The translations under genes were made by a program, and so were the position numbers. This document shows positions 42,834 through 52,096 of a DNA stretch of 57,808 nt, in pieces (position 1 is the first letter of the stretch; every line of letters begins with the position of its first letter). The notes beneath the pieces are model-generated. The model had not been told where the DNA came from, made no database searches, and worked only from the letters and a program-made list of their open reading frames with translations. Origin of the DNA: Methylacidiphilales bacterium (lineage in GTDB: Bacteria; Verrucomicrobiota; Verrucomicrobiia; Methylacidiphilales; UBA1321); NCBI GenBank assembly GCA_021272315.1, contig JAJSLI010000082.1, positions 1-57,808 on the forward strand, written 5' to 3'.

Positions 42834-43211
42834 CATTAGCGGACGACTGCCGCGAAGCGGCAAAAGCTTTCCGGATTCGAACAAGGTTCGGTCGCGTCGT
42901 GCCAGCGACCTTCATCCATCGCGAAGCCTGATTACCAACGGCGCCACCGCAGGCGGCGCAATCCCTCCCCGTCTGCCATTTTGCGATATCCTCATCCGCA
43001 CTCACTTGCGAATTCGGATTTTTTGCATTGACGCCCATTGCCAGTAAAACTGCCTATAAATTCCTTTGGCATACGCCAAACGGCCACAAGAATTCGACTT
43101 TGTTGTCACTAAGGTAAGGCGAACGGCTGGCCATCTTCGGCGTACCGGGGCGATCTTGGAAGAGGCGCAGTTGCGGACAACCAGACGAACGTAATCGGCC
43201 TTGTCCCTTTG
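42834..43211. other. Intergenic region with partial duplication of the tRNA-Ser 3' end
   Basis: 378 bases without a supported gene. A TGCCGC-GAA-GCGGCA hairpin at 42848-42862 may terminate the tRNA transcript. AATCCCTCCCCGTC at 42960-42973 repeats the tRNA 3' end (42818-42831) exactly. No integrase gene is present, so any element would be long gone. Confidence 0.45.
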
Positions 43212-45308
43212 TCATTCGACAAGCAAATATTGACGCAACAGGGAATTTTTGCCGCTGTCGGATTGCAAGGCTCTCCAACTTGAATGGAGGAGTGCGTCCG
43301 GACGCGACCAGAGCTCCCCGTGAAGCCAAAAAACGGTTTCCGTGTTCCAGAGCAATCGAAGGATTTCCTTCCGTTCCAATGCCGCCGGGCCTTGCTGAAT
43401 CAGACGTTGACTGAGCTTCGCCAGCGAGGGGGCTGGTATTATTCCACTGTGGCTTGATGACCGATGCCGCACCATGGACAGATGCACCGCCTGCACGTAG
43501 GGACACAAGAGGGCCTGTGGCCATAGCGACGCGGGAGTTTGCGATTGCTCTTCGCCGTCGTTAATCACCAAACCGTCAAGTTCAGCCGGGGGGTTCGCTT
43601 CTTCGGGAATCAAGAAGAACCCCCAGGCACGAAGACCCAGACCCAAACTGCGCCAACTGGTCACCCAAGCGGTAAGTGGGGCAAAAAGCCACGCGATAAA
43701 AATCGGTGTCAGCCAGAAGGAATTGAGCCCCAAGTAAGACCAGGCCAGAAACTGGCCCGCGATTCCAAGAATGCTCTGCCAACCGAAAAGCTTCAGACAA
43801 TGGAAAATCGAGAGACCCGTGTCAGCCCGGTTTTGAGTAGTCCATTTGATCTGCCAGCCCAGCACCGCCTGAAGCACGAAGAACGTGTGGAATAACATCA
43901 GAACCGGGGCAGTCAGGACGGAGACAACCGTTTCAACCGCAACGCTGACCAACAGGCGAAACAGCCCGCCAAATCGCTTTGCCTGAGGCAGCGACGAGGC
44001 GATGCCGAGCAATCGGGGAAGAAACAGGAACACCATGGTCGTGATGAACAGAAATGGCGCTTCGGGATGTTGGGACGCGCCAAGGTCTTCGGGACCGGCG
44101 GAAAAGGCAAGAAACCTGGCGCGGTCATACGCACCCAGGGAACCCGCCACGAGAAATGTCAGCCAGATCGGAGAACAAAGATAGGCCATCAGGCCGATCC
44201 AGATTTGCAGGCGATTGCCCATTTCGATGCCGCGGGCGAAAAGAAACCAGAAATGCTGCAGATTTCCGGCGCACCAGCGCTGGTCCCTCTTGAGCATATC
44301 GCTCATGTTGGGTGGTCCCTCCTCGTAAGTGCCCGGTTCATCGTAGGCAACCCACACTTCGTAGCCGGCCCGCTGCATCAGCGCGGCTTCGACCGTGTCA
44401 TGGCTCAAGACATGGCGTCGACGAGGATCAGGGACCGGGAGTATCGGCAGATCGCAGTGCTCGATGAACGGCGCGATGCGGATGACGGCGTTGTGTCCCC
44501 AATAGGAACCGGAAGACATTTGCACCGAGCTGCATCCCTGGGCAAAAATCCGCCCGTAAACGGCATTGGAAAATTGCAGAACCCGGCGGAACAGCGATTG
44601 TCCAAGCACCATCGAGGGCTGGGTCTGCAGAATACCTACTTCGGGATTGGCTTCCATGGCGCGGACCAGCCGGACCATGGTCGGGCCGCTCATGACGCTG
44701 TCGGCATCCAGGATGATCATGTAGCGGTAACGTTTGCCCCAGCGACGACAGAAGTCGGCGATGTTGCCGCTCTTGGTATTGATGGGGTGGCGGCGCTTGC
44801 GATAAAAGATTTTGCCGAAGGCATCCAACTTTTGGCAGAGATAAAGCCAGGCGCATTCCTCCTCGATCCAGTGGTCGGGATCGTTGGAGTCGCTGCATAG
44901 GTAGAAGTCGAAATGCCCAATCTGTCCGGTTTTTGTGAGGCTGTTCCACATGTTCTCGATGCCTTGGCTGACCCGCTCCACCTCTTCGTTGAAGACGGGG
45001 ATGACGATGGCGGTGGCCGCCAACGGGATCGTGTCCTCCCTCTCCCGCCACGGCCGGCGCATGAGATGGAAGGGATCGCCTCCACGAACCCAATCCCAAA
45101 AGCCGAAGAGGGCCAGCAGAAAGCCGATGGCGATCTGGCCGAAGATCAGAGGGAAAAGGGCGATAACAATGTAATCAGGCCAGAAGAGGGATTGTCCTGA
45201 ATAGCTGTGCAATAACAGCGCAAAACCGGTTGCCGTGAGCAGAATCGAGCCCCCCGTAAAAAGGGTGCGTCGTGTGGCCGCCGCAGTTTCTGAAAAGGAG
45301 TTGCTCAT
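43212..45308 (-). CDS. opgH: Glucans biosynthesis glucosyltransferase H
   Basis: About 698 residues from ATG 45308, whose ATGA overlaps the stop of the upstream small membrane-protein gene. Polytopic GT2 enzyme that polymerises UDP-glucose into the beta-1,2-glucan backbone of osmoregulated periplasmic glucans at the inner membrane. Motifs: IVIPVFNEEVERVSQGI, FYLCSDSNDP, LDADSVMSG, the SSGSYWGHNAVIRIAPFIEH block, LSHDTVEAALMQRAGYEVW, and the QRWCAGNLQHFW acceptor-binding motif. It lacks the ~140-residue N-terminal extension of E. coli OpgH (847 residues), and the preceding separate membrane protein may stand in for part of it. Confidence 0.94.
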   Translation of the reverse strand: MSNSFSETAAATRRTLFTGGSILLTATGFALLLHSYSGQSLFWPDYIVIALFPLIFGQIAIGFLLALFGFWDWVRGGDPFHLMRRPWREREDTIPLAATAIVIPVFNEEVERVSQGIENMWNSLTKTGQIGHFDFYLCSDSNDPDHWIEEECAWLYLCQKLDAFGKIFYRKRRHPINTKSGNIADFCRRWGKRYRYMIILDADSVMSGPTMVRLVRAMEANPEVGILQTQPSMVLGQSLFRRVLQFSNAVYGRIFAQGCSSVQMSSGSYWGHNAVIRIAPFIEHCDLPILPVPDPRRRHVLSHDTVEAALMQRAGYEVWVAYDEPGTYEEGPPNMSDMLKRDQRWCAGNLQHFWFLFARGIEMGNRLQIWIGLMAYLCSPIWLTFLVAGSLGAYDRARFLAFSAGPEDLGASQHPEAPFLFITTMVFLFLPRLLGIASSLPQAKRFGGLFRLLVSVAVETVVSVLTAPVLMLFHTFFVLQAVLGWQIKWTTQNRADTGLSIFHCLKLFGWQSILGIAGQFLAWSYLGLNSFWLTPIFIAWLFAPLTAWVTSWRSLGLGLRAWGFFLIPEEANPPAELDGLVINDGEEQSQTPASLWPQALLCPYVQAVHLSMVRHRSSSHSGIIPAPSLAKLSQRLIQQGPAALERKEILRLLWNTETVFWLHGELWSRPDALLHSSWRALQSDSGKNSLLRQYLLVE

Positions 45309-45874
45309 AATGCCTCGGAAAGCCACCAGTAGAAAACAAAGTAGACGGCAGCCCAGAACAGCAGCGCTATGATGATTTCCCGGCTGTTCCAGCGATGCCA
45401 GGTTCTCTTGGCCAGACCGAGCATCGGACCATAGTCGATATGGCGGGGAGTCATGCTCGAAATTTTGAGATCGGGTCCAGTGACCAGCAACTTTTGGTGC
45501 ATCGTCTCCTTGAGCTTTTCTGGAAGAGGGGAAGTCAGGAACGTTTCGGGCGCGGCGCGGAAGGCCCGGCTCAGGAGCAGGGCAACGCAGCCCGAGGAAA
45601 AGAGCCGGGAAGCAGGCTGGTCTCGCATTTCAAGATTTGAGGAGAACCATTCATCCGTCTTTTTTTGAACCAAAGCCATGACCAAGGAAACCGGGTCGAG
45701 GGAGGGACCCTGACGGTGCAGTTCCCGCGCCTGATCGAGAAGTTTCAGGGTCAGCAGCGAAACTTGCGCATGATCGCCAAGGGCGAACGCATTCAGAAAA
45801 TCCCGCAGGCGATCATGCGCCTGGTTCCAGACCGCCTGCTCTTCGTCCGCTGTTTTGTCAGGAGTGGTGTTCAT
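45305..45874 (-). CDS. Small membrane protein between opgG and opgH
   Basis: About 189 residues from ATG 45874, which overlaps the opgG stop as ATGA; its own stop overlaps opgH in the same way, so translation of all three is coupled. The N-terminal ~150 residues are soluble and helical (AVWNQAHDRLRDFLNAFALG, KLLDQARELHR), followed by two short hydrophobic stretches, the last being EIIIALLFWAAVYFVFYWWL. No family recognised. Coupling suggests a subunit of the glucan synthase, perhaps replacing the missing N-terminal region of OpgH. Confidence 0.65.
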   Translation of the reverse strand: MNTTPDKTADEEQAVWNQAHDRLRDFLNAFALGDHAQVSLLTLKLLDQARELHRQGPSLDPVSLVMALVQKKTDEWFSSNLEMRDQPASRLFSSGCVALLLSRAFRAAPETFLTSPLPEKLKETMHQKLLVTGPDLKISSMTPRHIDYGPMLGLAKRTWHRWNSREIIIALLFWAAVYFVFYWWLSEAL

Positions 45875-47496
45875 TGGTGCCATGTGTAGTTCCATTCTTC
45901 GCTCAGCGGCTTTGCGTTGGTTTGGGGCTGGGTGACCTGCATCAGCCTGCACTGCAATTCGGTCGGCACGTTGTGCTTGAATGGGATGATGGTGAAAGTG
46001 GCACGCCATGAGTTGCCGTAGCCAATTTTTTGCAGAATCGAGTCCCGCAGCCGTGTTTCCGGCGGATCGAAATGCAGGTAAAGATAAGGCGGCTTGTCGG
46101 CAGGAATGTCCTCGATTCCGTTGCCGGCGAAGTCGATCTGGAATTGAACAGGGGTGGTGCTCCCGGGGACGGATGGAGGCAGCGGGGCCGGAGGTGGGGT
46201 CGTTTGCTTGACCGCGTTGAGCGCGGAAGAAGTTCCAACAGGCGGAGCAGGGGGCGGCGCCGGATTGAGGACCCAGGTCGCGTTGCTGTAAGCAAGGGGA
46301 GGACGCGACGCGTCGTTCATGTAGAAGTCGATGGTGTAATCAAGGACCATACGGTCACCTGCCTGTGGTATTTGCTCGGGATGCCAGAAGAGGACCACGT
46401 TGTCGGTGTTCGGGTTGTCACTGGGCCGGTGGGCGAGAATCACCGCACCCTTGCCCCAATTGCCGTGTGGGGTGATCCAGGCGCTGGGCCGCACATTATA
46501 TTTCAGGCTCAAATCCTGATAATGCTGAAAATCACGGTCCCGTTGCAACAGCCCGAAACCTTTCGGATTTTCGTCGTTGATCCTATAAATCTGAAAAAGG
46601 GGCGCTTGTTCGAGTGGTCTCCAGAGCCAGTCTCCCTTCCCCGTATTCACCAGGACGCCATCGGAATCATGGATCTCGGGATGGAAATTACCGAAATGGT
46701 TGGCGGCGTTTTCACCATATAAATACATGCTTGAAAAGGGAGCAATCCCAATCCAATCGACCGTCCGCCGGAAAAAAAGAACGGCATGGATATCCACGGA
46801 CGTCACGGGACCGGGTCGCAGCTTGAACTCATATGCGCCCGTGACGCTGGCGCTGTCGAGCAACGCATCGAGGACCAATTCGGTTGCGTTGGGATCCGGT
46901 TCATGCAGCCACCATTCCTTGAACTCGGGAAATTCCTCCGTCTTACCGTCCAATCCGGCGTTAATGGCCAAGCCGCGCGCGGAGAGACCGTAAACCTGGT
47001 CTTTCGCCACCACGCGGAAATAACTTGCCCCCAGCGCCGAAAAGAAGCCGTCCAGAGAATCGGGCTTATTGATGGGATAACGGACGTAAAACCCGGCATA
47101 GCCGAGATTGGGCGGCAGTGGCGGATCGATGGGTACCCGATAATTGAAAAACGCCGGAGAAAAGGCCAAGGCGCGAGCGCGCCGGCTGTCCACCATGTTG
47201 ATTTTGGGTGAAGTGCGGCCTTCATTGCTGAGGTGGTAGAAATCGACCTGAAAGGGAAGCCCGTATTTTCGCCAGAGCCGGTACTTGTCATTCCAAAAGA
47301 TGCCCAGCTCCTGAGCGGGCGTCAGCTTCCTGAGCTGCGGGGGAAGAGTGTCTGGGAGTGGAACATAGGGTTTCTGCGCCAGTTGCTGCGCAGAGGCCTG
47401 AACTTGGGCAAAGGTAAATCGATGCCTCTCACTCGGACGGAGCGTGATCACCAGCAGGAGCACAACAATGAGGGCGAGCGTAAGGTGAAGTCTCAT
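45871..47496 (-). CDS. opgG: Glucan biosynthesis protein G (first paralogue)
   Basis: 541 residues with a signal peptide (LHLTLALIVVLLLVITLRPS). Periplasmic OpgG/MdoG family, required for backbone branching and processing of osmoregulated periplasmic glucans. Two-domain fold: the carbohydrate-binding N-terminal domain includes QVDFYHLSNEGRT, PINKPDSLDGFF and ASYFRVVAKDQVYGLSARGL; FRRTVDWIGIAPFSSMYLYG and DSDGVLVNTGKGDWLWRPLE follow, then FGLLQRDRDFQHYQDL. A proline-rich insertion (NPAPPPAPPVG) precedes the C-terminal immunoglobulin-like domain. Stop overlaps the next gene. Confidence 0.92.
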   Translation of the reverse strand: MRLHLTLALIVVLLLVITLRPSERHRFTFAQVQASAQQLAQKPYVPLPDTLPPQLRKLTPAQELGIFWNDKYRLWRKYGLPFQVDFYHLSNEGRTSPKINMVDSRRARALAFSPAFFNYRVPIDPPLPPNLGYAGFYVRYPINKPDSLDGFFSALGASYFRVVAKDQVYGLSARGLAINAGLDGKTEEFPEFKEWWLHEPDPNATELVLDALLDSASVTGAYEFKLRPGPVTSVDIHAVLFFRRTVDWIGIAPFSSMYLYGENAANHFGNFHPEIHDSDGVLVNTGKGDWLWRPLEQAPLFQIYRINDENPKGFGLLQRDRDFQHYQDLSLKYNVRPSAWITPHGNWGKGAVILAHRPSDNPNTDNVVLFWHPEQIPQAGDRMVLDYTIDFYMNDASRPPLAYSNATWVLNPAPPPAPPVGTSSALNAVKQTTPPPAPLPPSVPGSTTPVQFQIDFAGNGIEDIPADKPPYLYLHFDPPETRLRDSILQKIGYGNSWRATFTIIPFKHNVPTELQCRLMQVTQPQTNAKPLSEEWNYTWHQ

Positions 47497-47535
47497 GGGA
47501 AGGATAGAAAGGTGGGTGAAGAGGCGGCGGTTCGC

Positions 47536-49971
47536 TCAGGGTGTCACCTCGAATTGCGCATCCAGCGTAGCTCCGGAACTACCTCCCACCCAGACATGGT
47601 ATTGGGTCGGTTCAATCACCCGCTTCATCTCGAAATTGTAATGGGAAATCTCATTGAACCCGAGAGTGAACTCGATTTGTTTCGACTCGCCGGGATTGAG
47701 CGATACCCGCTGGAAGCCTTTCAATTCGCGCACCGGTTCTTCCATGCTGCCTCCGGTGTTGCGAATATAGAGTTGGACGATTTCGACCCCGGGCACCTGC
47801 CCCGTATTTTTCACGTTGACGCTGACTTTCACGGCGGGAGCTGGCGCGAAGAGTCCTCCTTTGGCCGACTGAAGTGCAGCCAGTGAAATCGTGGCTGGCT
47901 CCAGTTTCAGATCGGAATAGGTAAACTGCGTATAGGAAAGGCCGTATCCGAAGGGAAAGAGCGGAGCATTTGTCTCGTCGATGTATCGGGAAAAATATTT
48001 GTCAGCACCGATGGGCGGTCGGGTCAGATCGATCTGATCGGCGGGCCGGCCGGTGGGTAACTGATTGTAAAAGAGCGGCTCCTGACCCACCGCCCGGGGA
48101 AAAGTCACGGGCAGTTTCCAACTCGGATTGACATCGCCGAAGAGGACATCCGTCACAGCGGATCCCGCCTCGATTCCCGGATACCACGCTTCAAGAATCG
48201 CGGGGACATGGGCCGCCGCCCATTTGATGGTCAGCGGACGGCCGTCGAACAGGACCAGCACCGTCGGCTTTCCCAGGGCGGTGATGGTTTCGAGGAGTTG
48301 TTCCTGGTTGCCCGGGAGGTCGAGCCGGGTGAGGGAGCTCGATTCCCCGGTCATCGTCGCCGCCGATTCACCGAGGGCGAGAATGACGACACTGGCTTGT
48401 TGGGCGGCGGCCACGGCTTCCGCGAACCCGGCATCAGAATCGCTCAAAACGGAGGTTCCTTTGGCATAGAGCACTTTGGTTTTGCCGTCCTTGAAGCGGT
48501 CCTGGAGTGCGGCTCGCAGGGTAACGACGTCACGCGCCTGCCCCATGGCCGGCCAGGAGCCGAGCATGTCGATGGCCGAATCGGCCAGGGGCCCGATCAG
48601 GGCGATGGAGGGCACATTTTTGGGCAGTGGCAGAACGGGCGTCGTATCGGGAACCGCCACGTTGTTTTGGAGCAGAACCAACGTCTCCTCCGCTGCTTTG
48701 CGGGCCAGAGCACGCTTTTCCGGCGTGATTGCCGGTATTCCATTTTTTTCGTCGGCGTAGGGATGTTCAAAAAGTCCCAGCGCAAATTTGACGCGGAGCA
48801 CACGCCTGACCGCTTCATCCAACGCGGCCTGCGGCACCTGCCCCGATTGGACCAGGTCGGCCAGACGCGTGCGGTAAAGATCGCTTTCCATATCCATGTC
48901 AACTCCCGCCAAAAGGGCCTTGCGGGCGGCGACGTTTCCGTTGTTGGCCACACCGTGGTTGATCAATTCCCGGACCGCGCCGTAGTCGCTCACGACCATG
49001 CCGTCGAACTTCCATTCATGGCGCAGGATTTCGGTGAGAGTGAACGGATTGGCCGTCGCCGGCACGCCGTTGAGCGGATTGAAGGCGCTCATCACGGTAG
49101 CCGCGCCCGCCGCAATGCCTGCGTGGTAGGGAGGGAGATAAACTTGGCGCAACGTCAGTTCCGACATGTCGACGGTGTTGTATTCGCGACCGGCATAGGC
49201 CGCGCCATAAGCGGCAAAATGTTTCACGCAGGCGGCCACCGCATCCGGCTTGCTCAGATCGTCCCCCTGATAACCCTCGACGTAGGCCCGGGCCATAATC
49301 GAACCGAGAAAGGTGTCCTCACCCGCGCCTTCGGTGATCCGGCCCCAGCGCGCGTCCCGCGCGATGTCCACCATCGGTGAGAAAACCCAGCGGATGCCGT
49401 CGGCCGATGCCTCTCCCGCGGCCACATGCGCGACCTGCCGGACTAGGTCGGGATCGAAGCTCGAGGCCAGCGCCAAGGGCACGGGAAAAATTGTATGTTC
49501 ACCGTGAATGACGTCGTAACCGAAAAGGAGCGGGATGTGGAGCGGGCTTTTCTCCACGGCGAGGTGTTGATAATAGTTCGTTGAAATCGCGCCGACCACG
49601 TTGAAGAGCGAACCGACATGGCCCTGCTTGATCATCTCATCGTAATTGAGCCAGTTGCCCTCGGGCCCCGTCATGATGCCACCGGTGTATTGGGTCAACT
49701 GCCCGATTTTTTGCTCAAGCGACATCGAACCCAGCAATTTTTCCACCCGTGCATTGAGGGCTTTGTCCGCCAGTTGCTCGTTCGAGGGTTTTTCCGCAAC
49801 GGAAAGATACAGGTCTTGGTCCAACGTCGTTGGGGAGACGGGAGGGCGGGGGCGGGGGAAGGTCAGGAACACAGCACTGGCCAGGATGAGCAACAGCAGA
49901 AATGCGGCCAGAGCGGGTTCGCGGTGGGGCAGATGAATGGAAATGTGGATGACGCGCCGTGGTTTTGTCAT
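47536..49971 (-). CDS. Glycoside hydrolase family 3 beta-glucosidase (BglX-like)
   Basis: 811 residues with an N-terminal membrane or signal segment (FLLLLILASAVFLTFP). GH3 N-domain: LEQKIGQLTQYTGG, IPLLFGYDVIHGE, AACVKHFAAYGAA, and nucleophile Asp329 in DGMVVSDYGAVREL. The C-domain has LALGESAATMTGESSSL, and the fibronectin-like domain ends with VSVNVKNTGQVPGVEIVQLY. It is periplasmic or secreted. Placed between two opgG paralogues, it probably trims or recycles beta-glucans made by the operon. Confidence 0.93.
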   Translation of the reverse strand: MTKPRRVIHISIHLPHREPALAAFLLLLILASAVFLTFPRPRPPVSPTTLDQDLYLSVAEKPSNEQLADKALNARVEKLLGSMSLEQKIGQLTQYTGGIMTGPEGNWLNYDEMIKQGHVGSLFNVVGAISTNYYQHLAVEKSPLHIPLLFGYDVIHGEHTIFPVPLALASSFDPDLVRQVAHVAAGEASADGIRWVFSPMVDIARDARWGRITEGAGEDTFLGSIMARAYVEGYQGDDLSKPDAVAACVKHFAAYGAAYAGREYNTVDMSELTLRQVYLPPYHAGIAAGAATVMSAFNPLNGVPATANPFTLTEILRHEWKFDGMVVSDYGAVRELINHGVANNGNVAARKALLAGVDMDMESDLYRTRLADLVQSGQVPQAALDEAVRRVLRVKFALGLFEHPYADEKNGIPAITPEKRALARKAAEETLVLLQNNVAVPDTTPVLPLPKNVPSIALIGPLADSAIDMLGSWPAMGQARDVVTLRAALQDRFKDGKTKVLYAKGTSVLSDSDAGFAEAVAAAQQASVVILALGESAATMTGESSSLTRLDLPGNQEQLLETITALGKPTVLVLFDGRPLTIKWAAAHVPAILEAWYPGIEAGSAVTDVLFGDVNPSWKLPVTFPRAVGQEPLFYNQLPTGRPADQIDLTRPPIGADKYFSRYIDETNAPLFPFGYGLSYTQFTYSDLKLEPATISLAALQSAKGGLFAPAPAVKVSVNVKNTGQVPGVEIVQLYIRNTGGSMEEPVRELKGFQRVSLNPGESKQIEFTLGFNEISHYNFEMKRVIEPTQYHVWVGGSSGATLDAQFEVTP

Positions 49972-50044
49972 TTCAAAAGGATGGTGATGAAGGCCAACGG
50001 CCCCTCTCGGTCAGGTCACTGCCGCTGATCTCATAAAAGCCGCG

Positions 50045-51589
50045 TCAAGGGTTCCACGTATAGGTCCAGACCTCGCTAAAGGGCGTGCCATCGGCCCGTT
50101 GCAATTGGCAACGCAATTCCGAGAGTTTGTCCTGGTCGGGAACGACAAAACTGACCCGCAGGGAATGCTCGTAGGGGTTTCGGATGACCTGGCTGTCCGT
50201 AATCGGCGTCCCCGACGTGGTGGAAACGACTGCGCGGGGGAGGTTGTTATCGCTGAGATCTTCGACTCCGGGTCCGATAAAATCGAGGATGACGCGGGGG
50301 TTGGGAAAAAGGCGCGTGGGGTGATTGACGCGGGTGGCGGATACGCGGGCCAGTGGCGGCCATCTCGGATCGTCCATGAACCAGTAGAGACGGTAGCTGA
50401 CATCGATTTTTTCCCCGGCCACGGGAGCCTTTTCCGGCTGCCAATAGAGACCGATATTATCAATCGTCTCGTCCGGGATGGGGAGCTGCACGAGGTTCAC
50501 CGCGCCTTTGCCCCAAGACCCGATCGGTTCCACCCAGCAACTGGGGCGGAGCTGATAATTGACTTCGAGGTCCTGATAATGGTCAAAGTTGCGGTCACGC
50601 TGGAGAAGGCCAAAACCTCTTGGATTCTCATCTTGAAAACTGTTGAAATGGATGTCGGGGTAATTTTGCAGCGGACGCCACAGCCATTCGCCCTTGCCGT
50701 TGGCGATCAGGGCGCCTTGAGAATCATGGACCTCGGGCCGGTAATCGCCGAAGTGATTGGAGGTGTTTTCGCCAAACCAGAACATGCTGGTGAGGGGGGC
50801 GATGCCCAGGTGCTCGACGGGTTTGCGAAAATAAAGCGTGGCGGTTACGTCGGCCTGGGTTTCAGTGCCGGGCCTGAGCTTGAACTCATAGGCGCCGGTG
50901 ACGCTGGGACTGTCGAGCAACGCATAAAATGTGAATTCAACGGCATTGGAAGTCGGCTGTTCGAGCCAGAAGGTGGTGAAACGCGGGAACTCCTCCGTCA
51001 GGCCATAGATGCCGCTGTTGATCGCCAGCCCGCGGCAGGAAAGCCCGTAAACCTGGCTCTGCGCCAGGGAACGAAAATAGCTCGGTCCCGTAAAGACAAT
51101 GACCTCGTCCAGATAATTGGGATTATTGAGCGCATAGTGAATGCGGAAACTGCCGTAACCAACATCGGGGGAGAGAGGCTCTGTCAGCTTGGTCCGGCCA
51201 AAATTGAAGTAATTTGACGAGTAGGGAAACGGTTTTACTCCCTCGGAACTTATCGTATAGAAGGTCATTTTGTTCCGCAGGTACCCGCTGCGTTGAGAGA
51301 ACTTTGCCTGGAACGGGAGATTCAGGTCTTTCCAGAGAGTGAATTCTTCCTTCCAACGGACGTCACGCATCGCGTCATAGTCCAGGTTGGCGATCACGTC
51401 TGGGATGGGCGGGTCTGCATCCTTGTAAGGACTCTGAGACAGCTTTTGCGCAATTTCCTGTACGTTCCCCAAGCTGAAGGACGCATCGCCCCTGCATCGC
51501 AAACTCGTGAATCCAATGAACCCAACGACAAGCGACCAGATACCCACCTTCATAAAAGGCAAAGAGAGGACGGCTTTCACTTCTTTCAT
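50045..51589 (-). CDS. opgG: Glucan biosynthesis protein G (second paralogue)
   Basis: About 515 residues from ATG 51589 (MKEVKAVLSLPF); the open frame extends to 51889 but the upstream part is not protein-like, and Met 51553 is an alternative. Signal segment KVGIWSLVVGFIGFTSL. Same fold and motif order as the first OpgG: PSYFRSLAQSQVYGLSCRGL, LYFRKPVEHLGIAPLTSMFW, DSQGALIANGKGEWLWRPLQ, FGLLQRDRNFDHYQDLEV. It lacks the proline-rich insertion of the first paralogue. The first gene of the minus-strand OPG operon. Confidence 0.9.
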   Translation of the reverse strand: MKEVKAVLSLPFMKVGIWSLVVGFIGFTSLRCRGDASFSLGNVQEIAQKLSQSPYKDADPPIPDVIANLDYDAMRDVRWKEEFTLWKDLNLPFQAKFSQRSGYLRNKMTFYTISSEGVKPFPYSSNYFNFGRTKLTEPLSPDVGYGSFRIHYALNNPNYLDEVIVFTGPSYFRSLAQSQVYGLSCRGLAINSGIYGLTEEFPRFTTFWLEQPTSNAVEFTFYALLDSPSVTGAYEFKLRPGTETQADVTATLYFRKPVEHLGIAPLTSMFWFGENTSNHFGDYRPEVHDSQGALIANGKGEWLWRPLQNYPDIHFNSFQDENPRGFGLLQRDRNFDHYQDLEVNYQLRPSCWVEPIGSWGKGAVNLVQLPIPDETIDNIGLYWQPEKAPVAGEKIDVSYRLYWFMDDPRWPPLARVSATRVNHPTRLFPNPRVILDFIGPGVEDLSDNNLPRAVVSTTSGTPITDSQVIRNPYEHSLRVSFVVPDQDKLSELRCQLQRADGTPFSEVWTYTWNP

Positions 51590-52096
51590 TTGCTCTTTTT
51601 GTGCCAGCCCGGCACTGAAAGATGGAAATAAGCGCGAGTCGTTTGGCATAAATGCATTATCGATAGATTCCAAAAGACATCCATTCTCCGCACCAATCGG
51701 TAATGTAGCATGGATATCGCTGAGTAAATGTTGATTTTCAGATAGATGGAAAAGACAAGGGACCAAGTTCTGGTGAGAACGCAAAATGCTTGCGACCCAC
51801 TCCGGACCATTGCAGCTTGCAATAATTTTCCCGCCGGCTTGTGGCGAATCCGAGTTATCGTAAGAAGTTCCCCCGTCATCGAAAAGCAAACAACGACGAC
51901 GACACGGGAATCAACCATGCAGGAGCAATCGCCCTGTCCGATCATCATCCTCCCCGAGGTTTTTATCCTTGGGAGGAGGATGCGTTGCATCAACTATGGA
52001 AAGCTTGATCGGCGGAAAGGGATTACAACATGAGAAGATCAAGGCCGCTTTCCATGGTCATCTCTTGATTGACTTTGTCAGGAGGTTCTTTCCAAC
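51590..52096. other. Divergent promoter region of the OPG operon and aroG
   Basis: About 500 bases between divergent genes. CATCCTCC at 51946-51953 and GGAGGATG at 51975-51982 form an inverted repeat. GGAGG at 52081-52085 is the ribosome-binding site of the DAHP synthase gene, 11 bases before its ATG. Nothing else identifiable; a short frame across it lacks aromatic codon clusters expected of an attenuator peptide. Confidence 0.45.

Noticed and set aside
51917..52033. Possible attenuator leader peptide upstream of aroG
   Set aside because: The short frame has no cluster of Phe, Tyr or Trp codons and the hairpin lacks a T-run.
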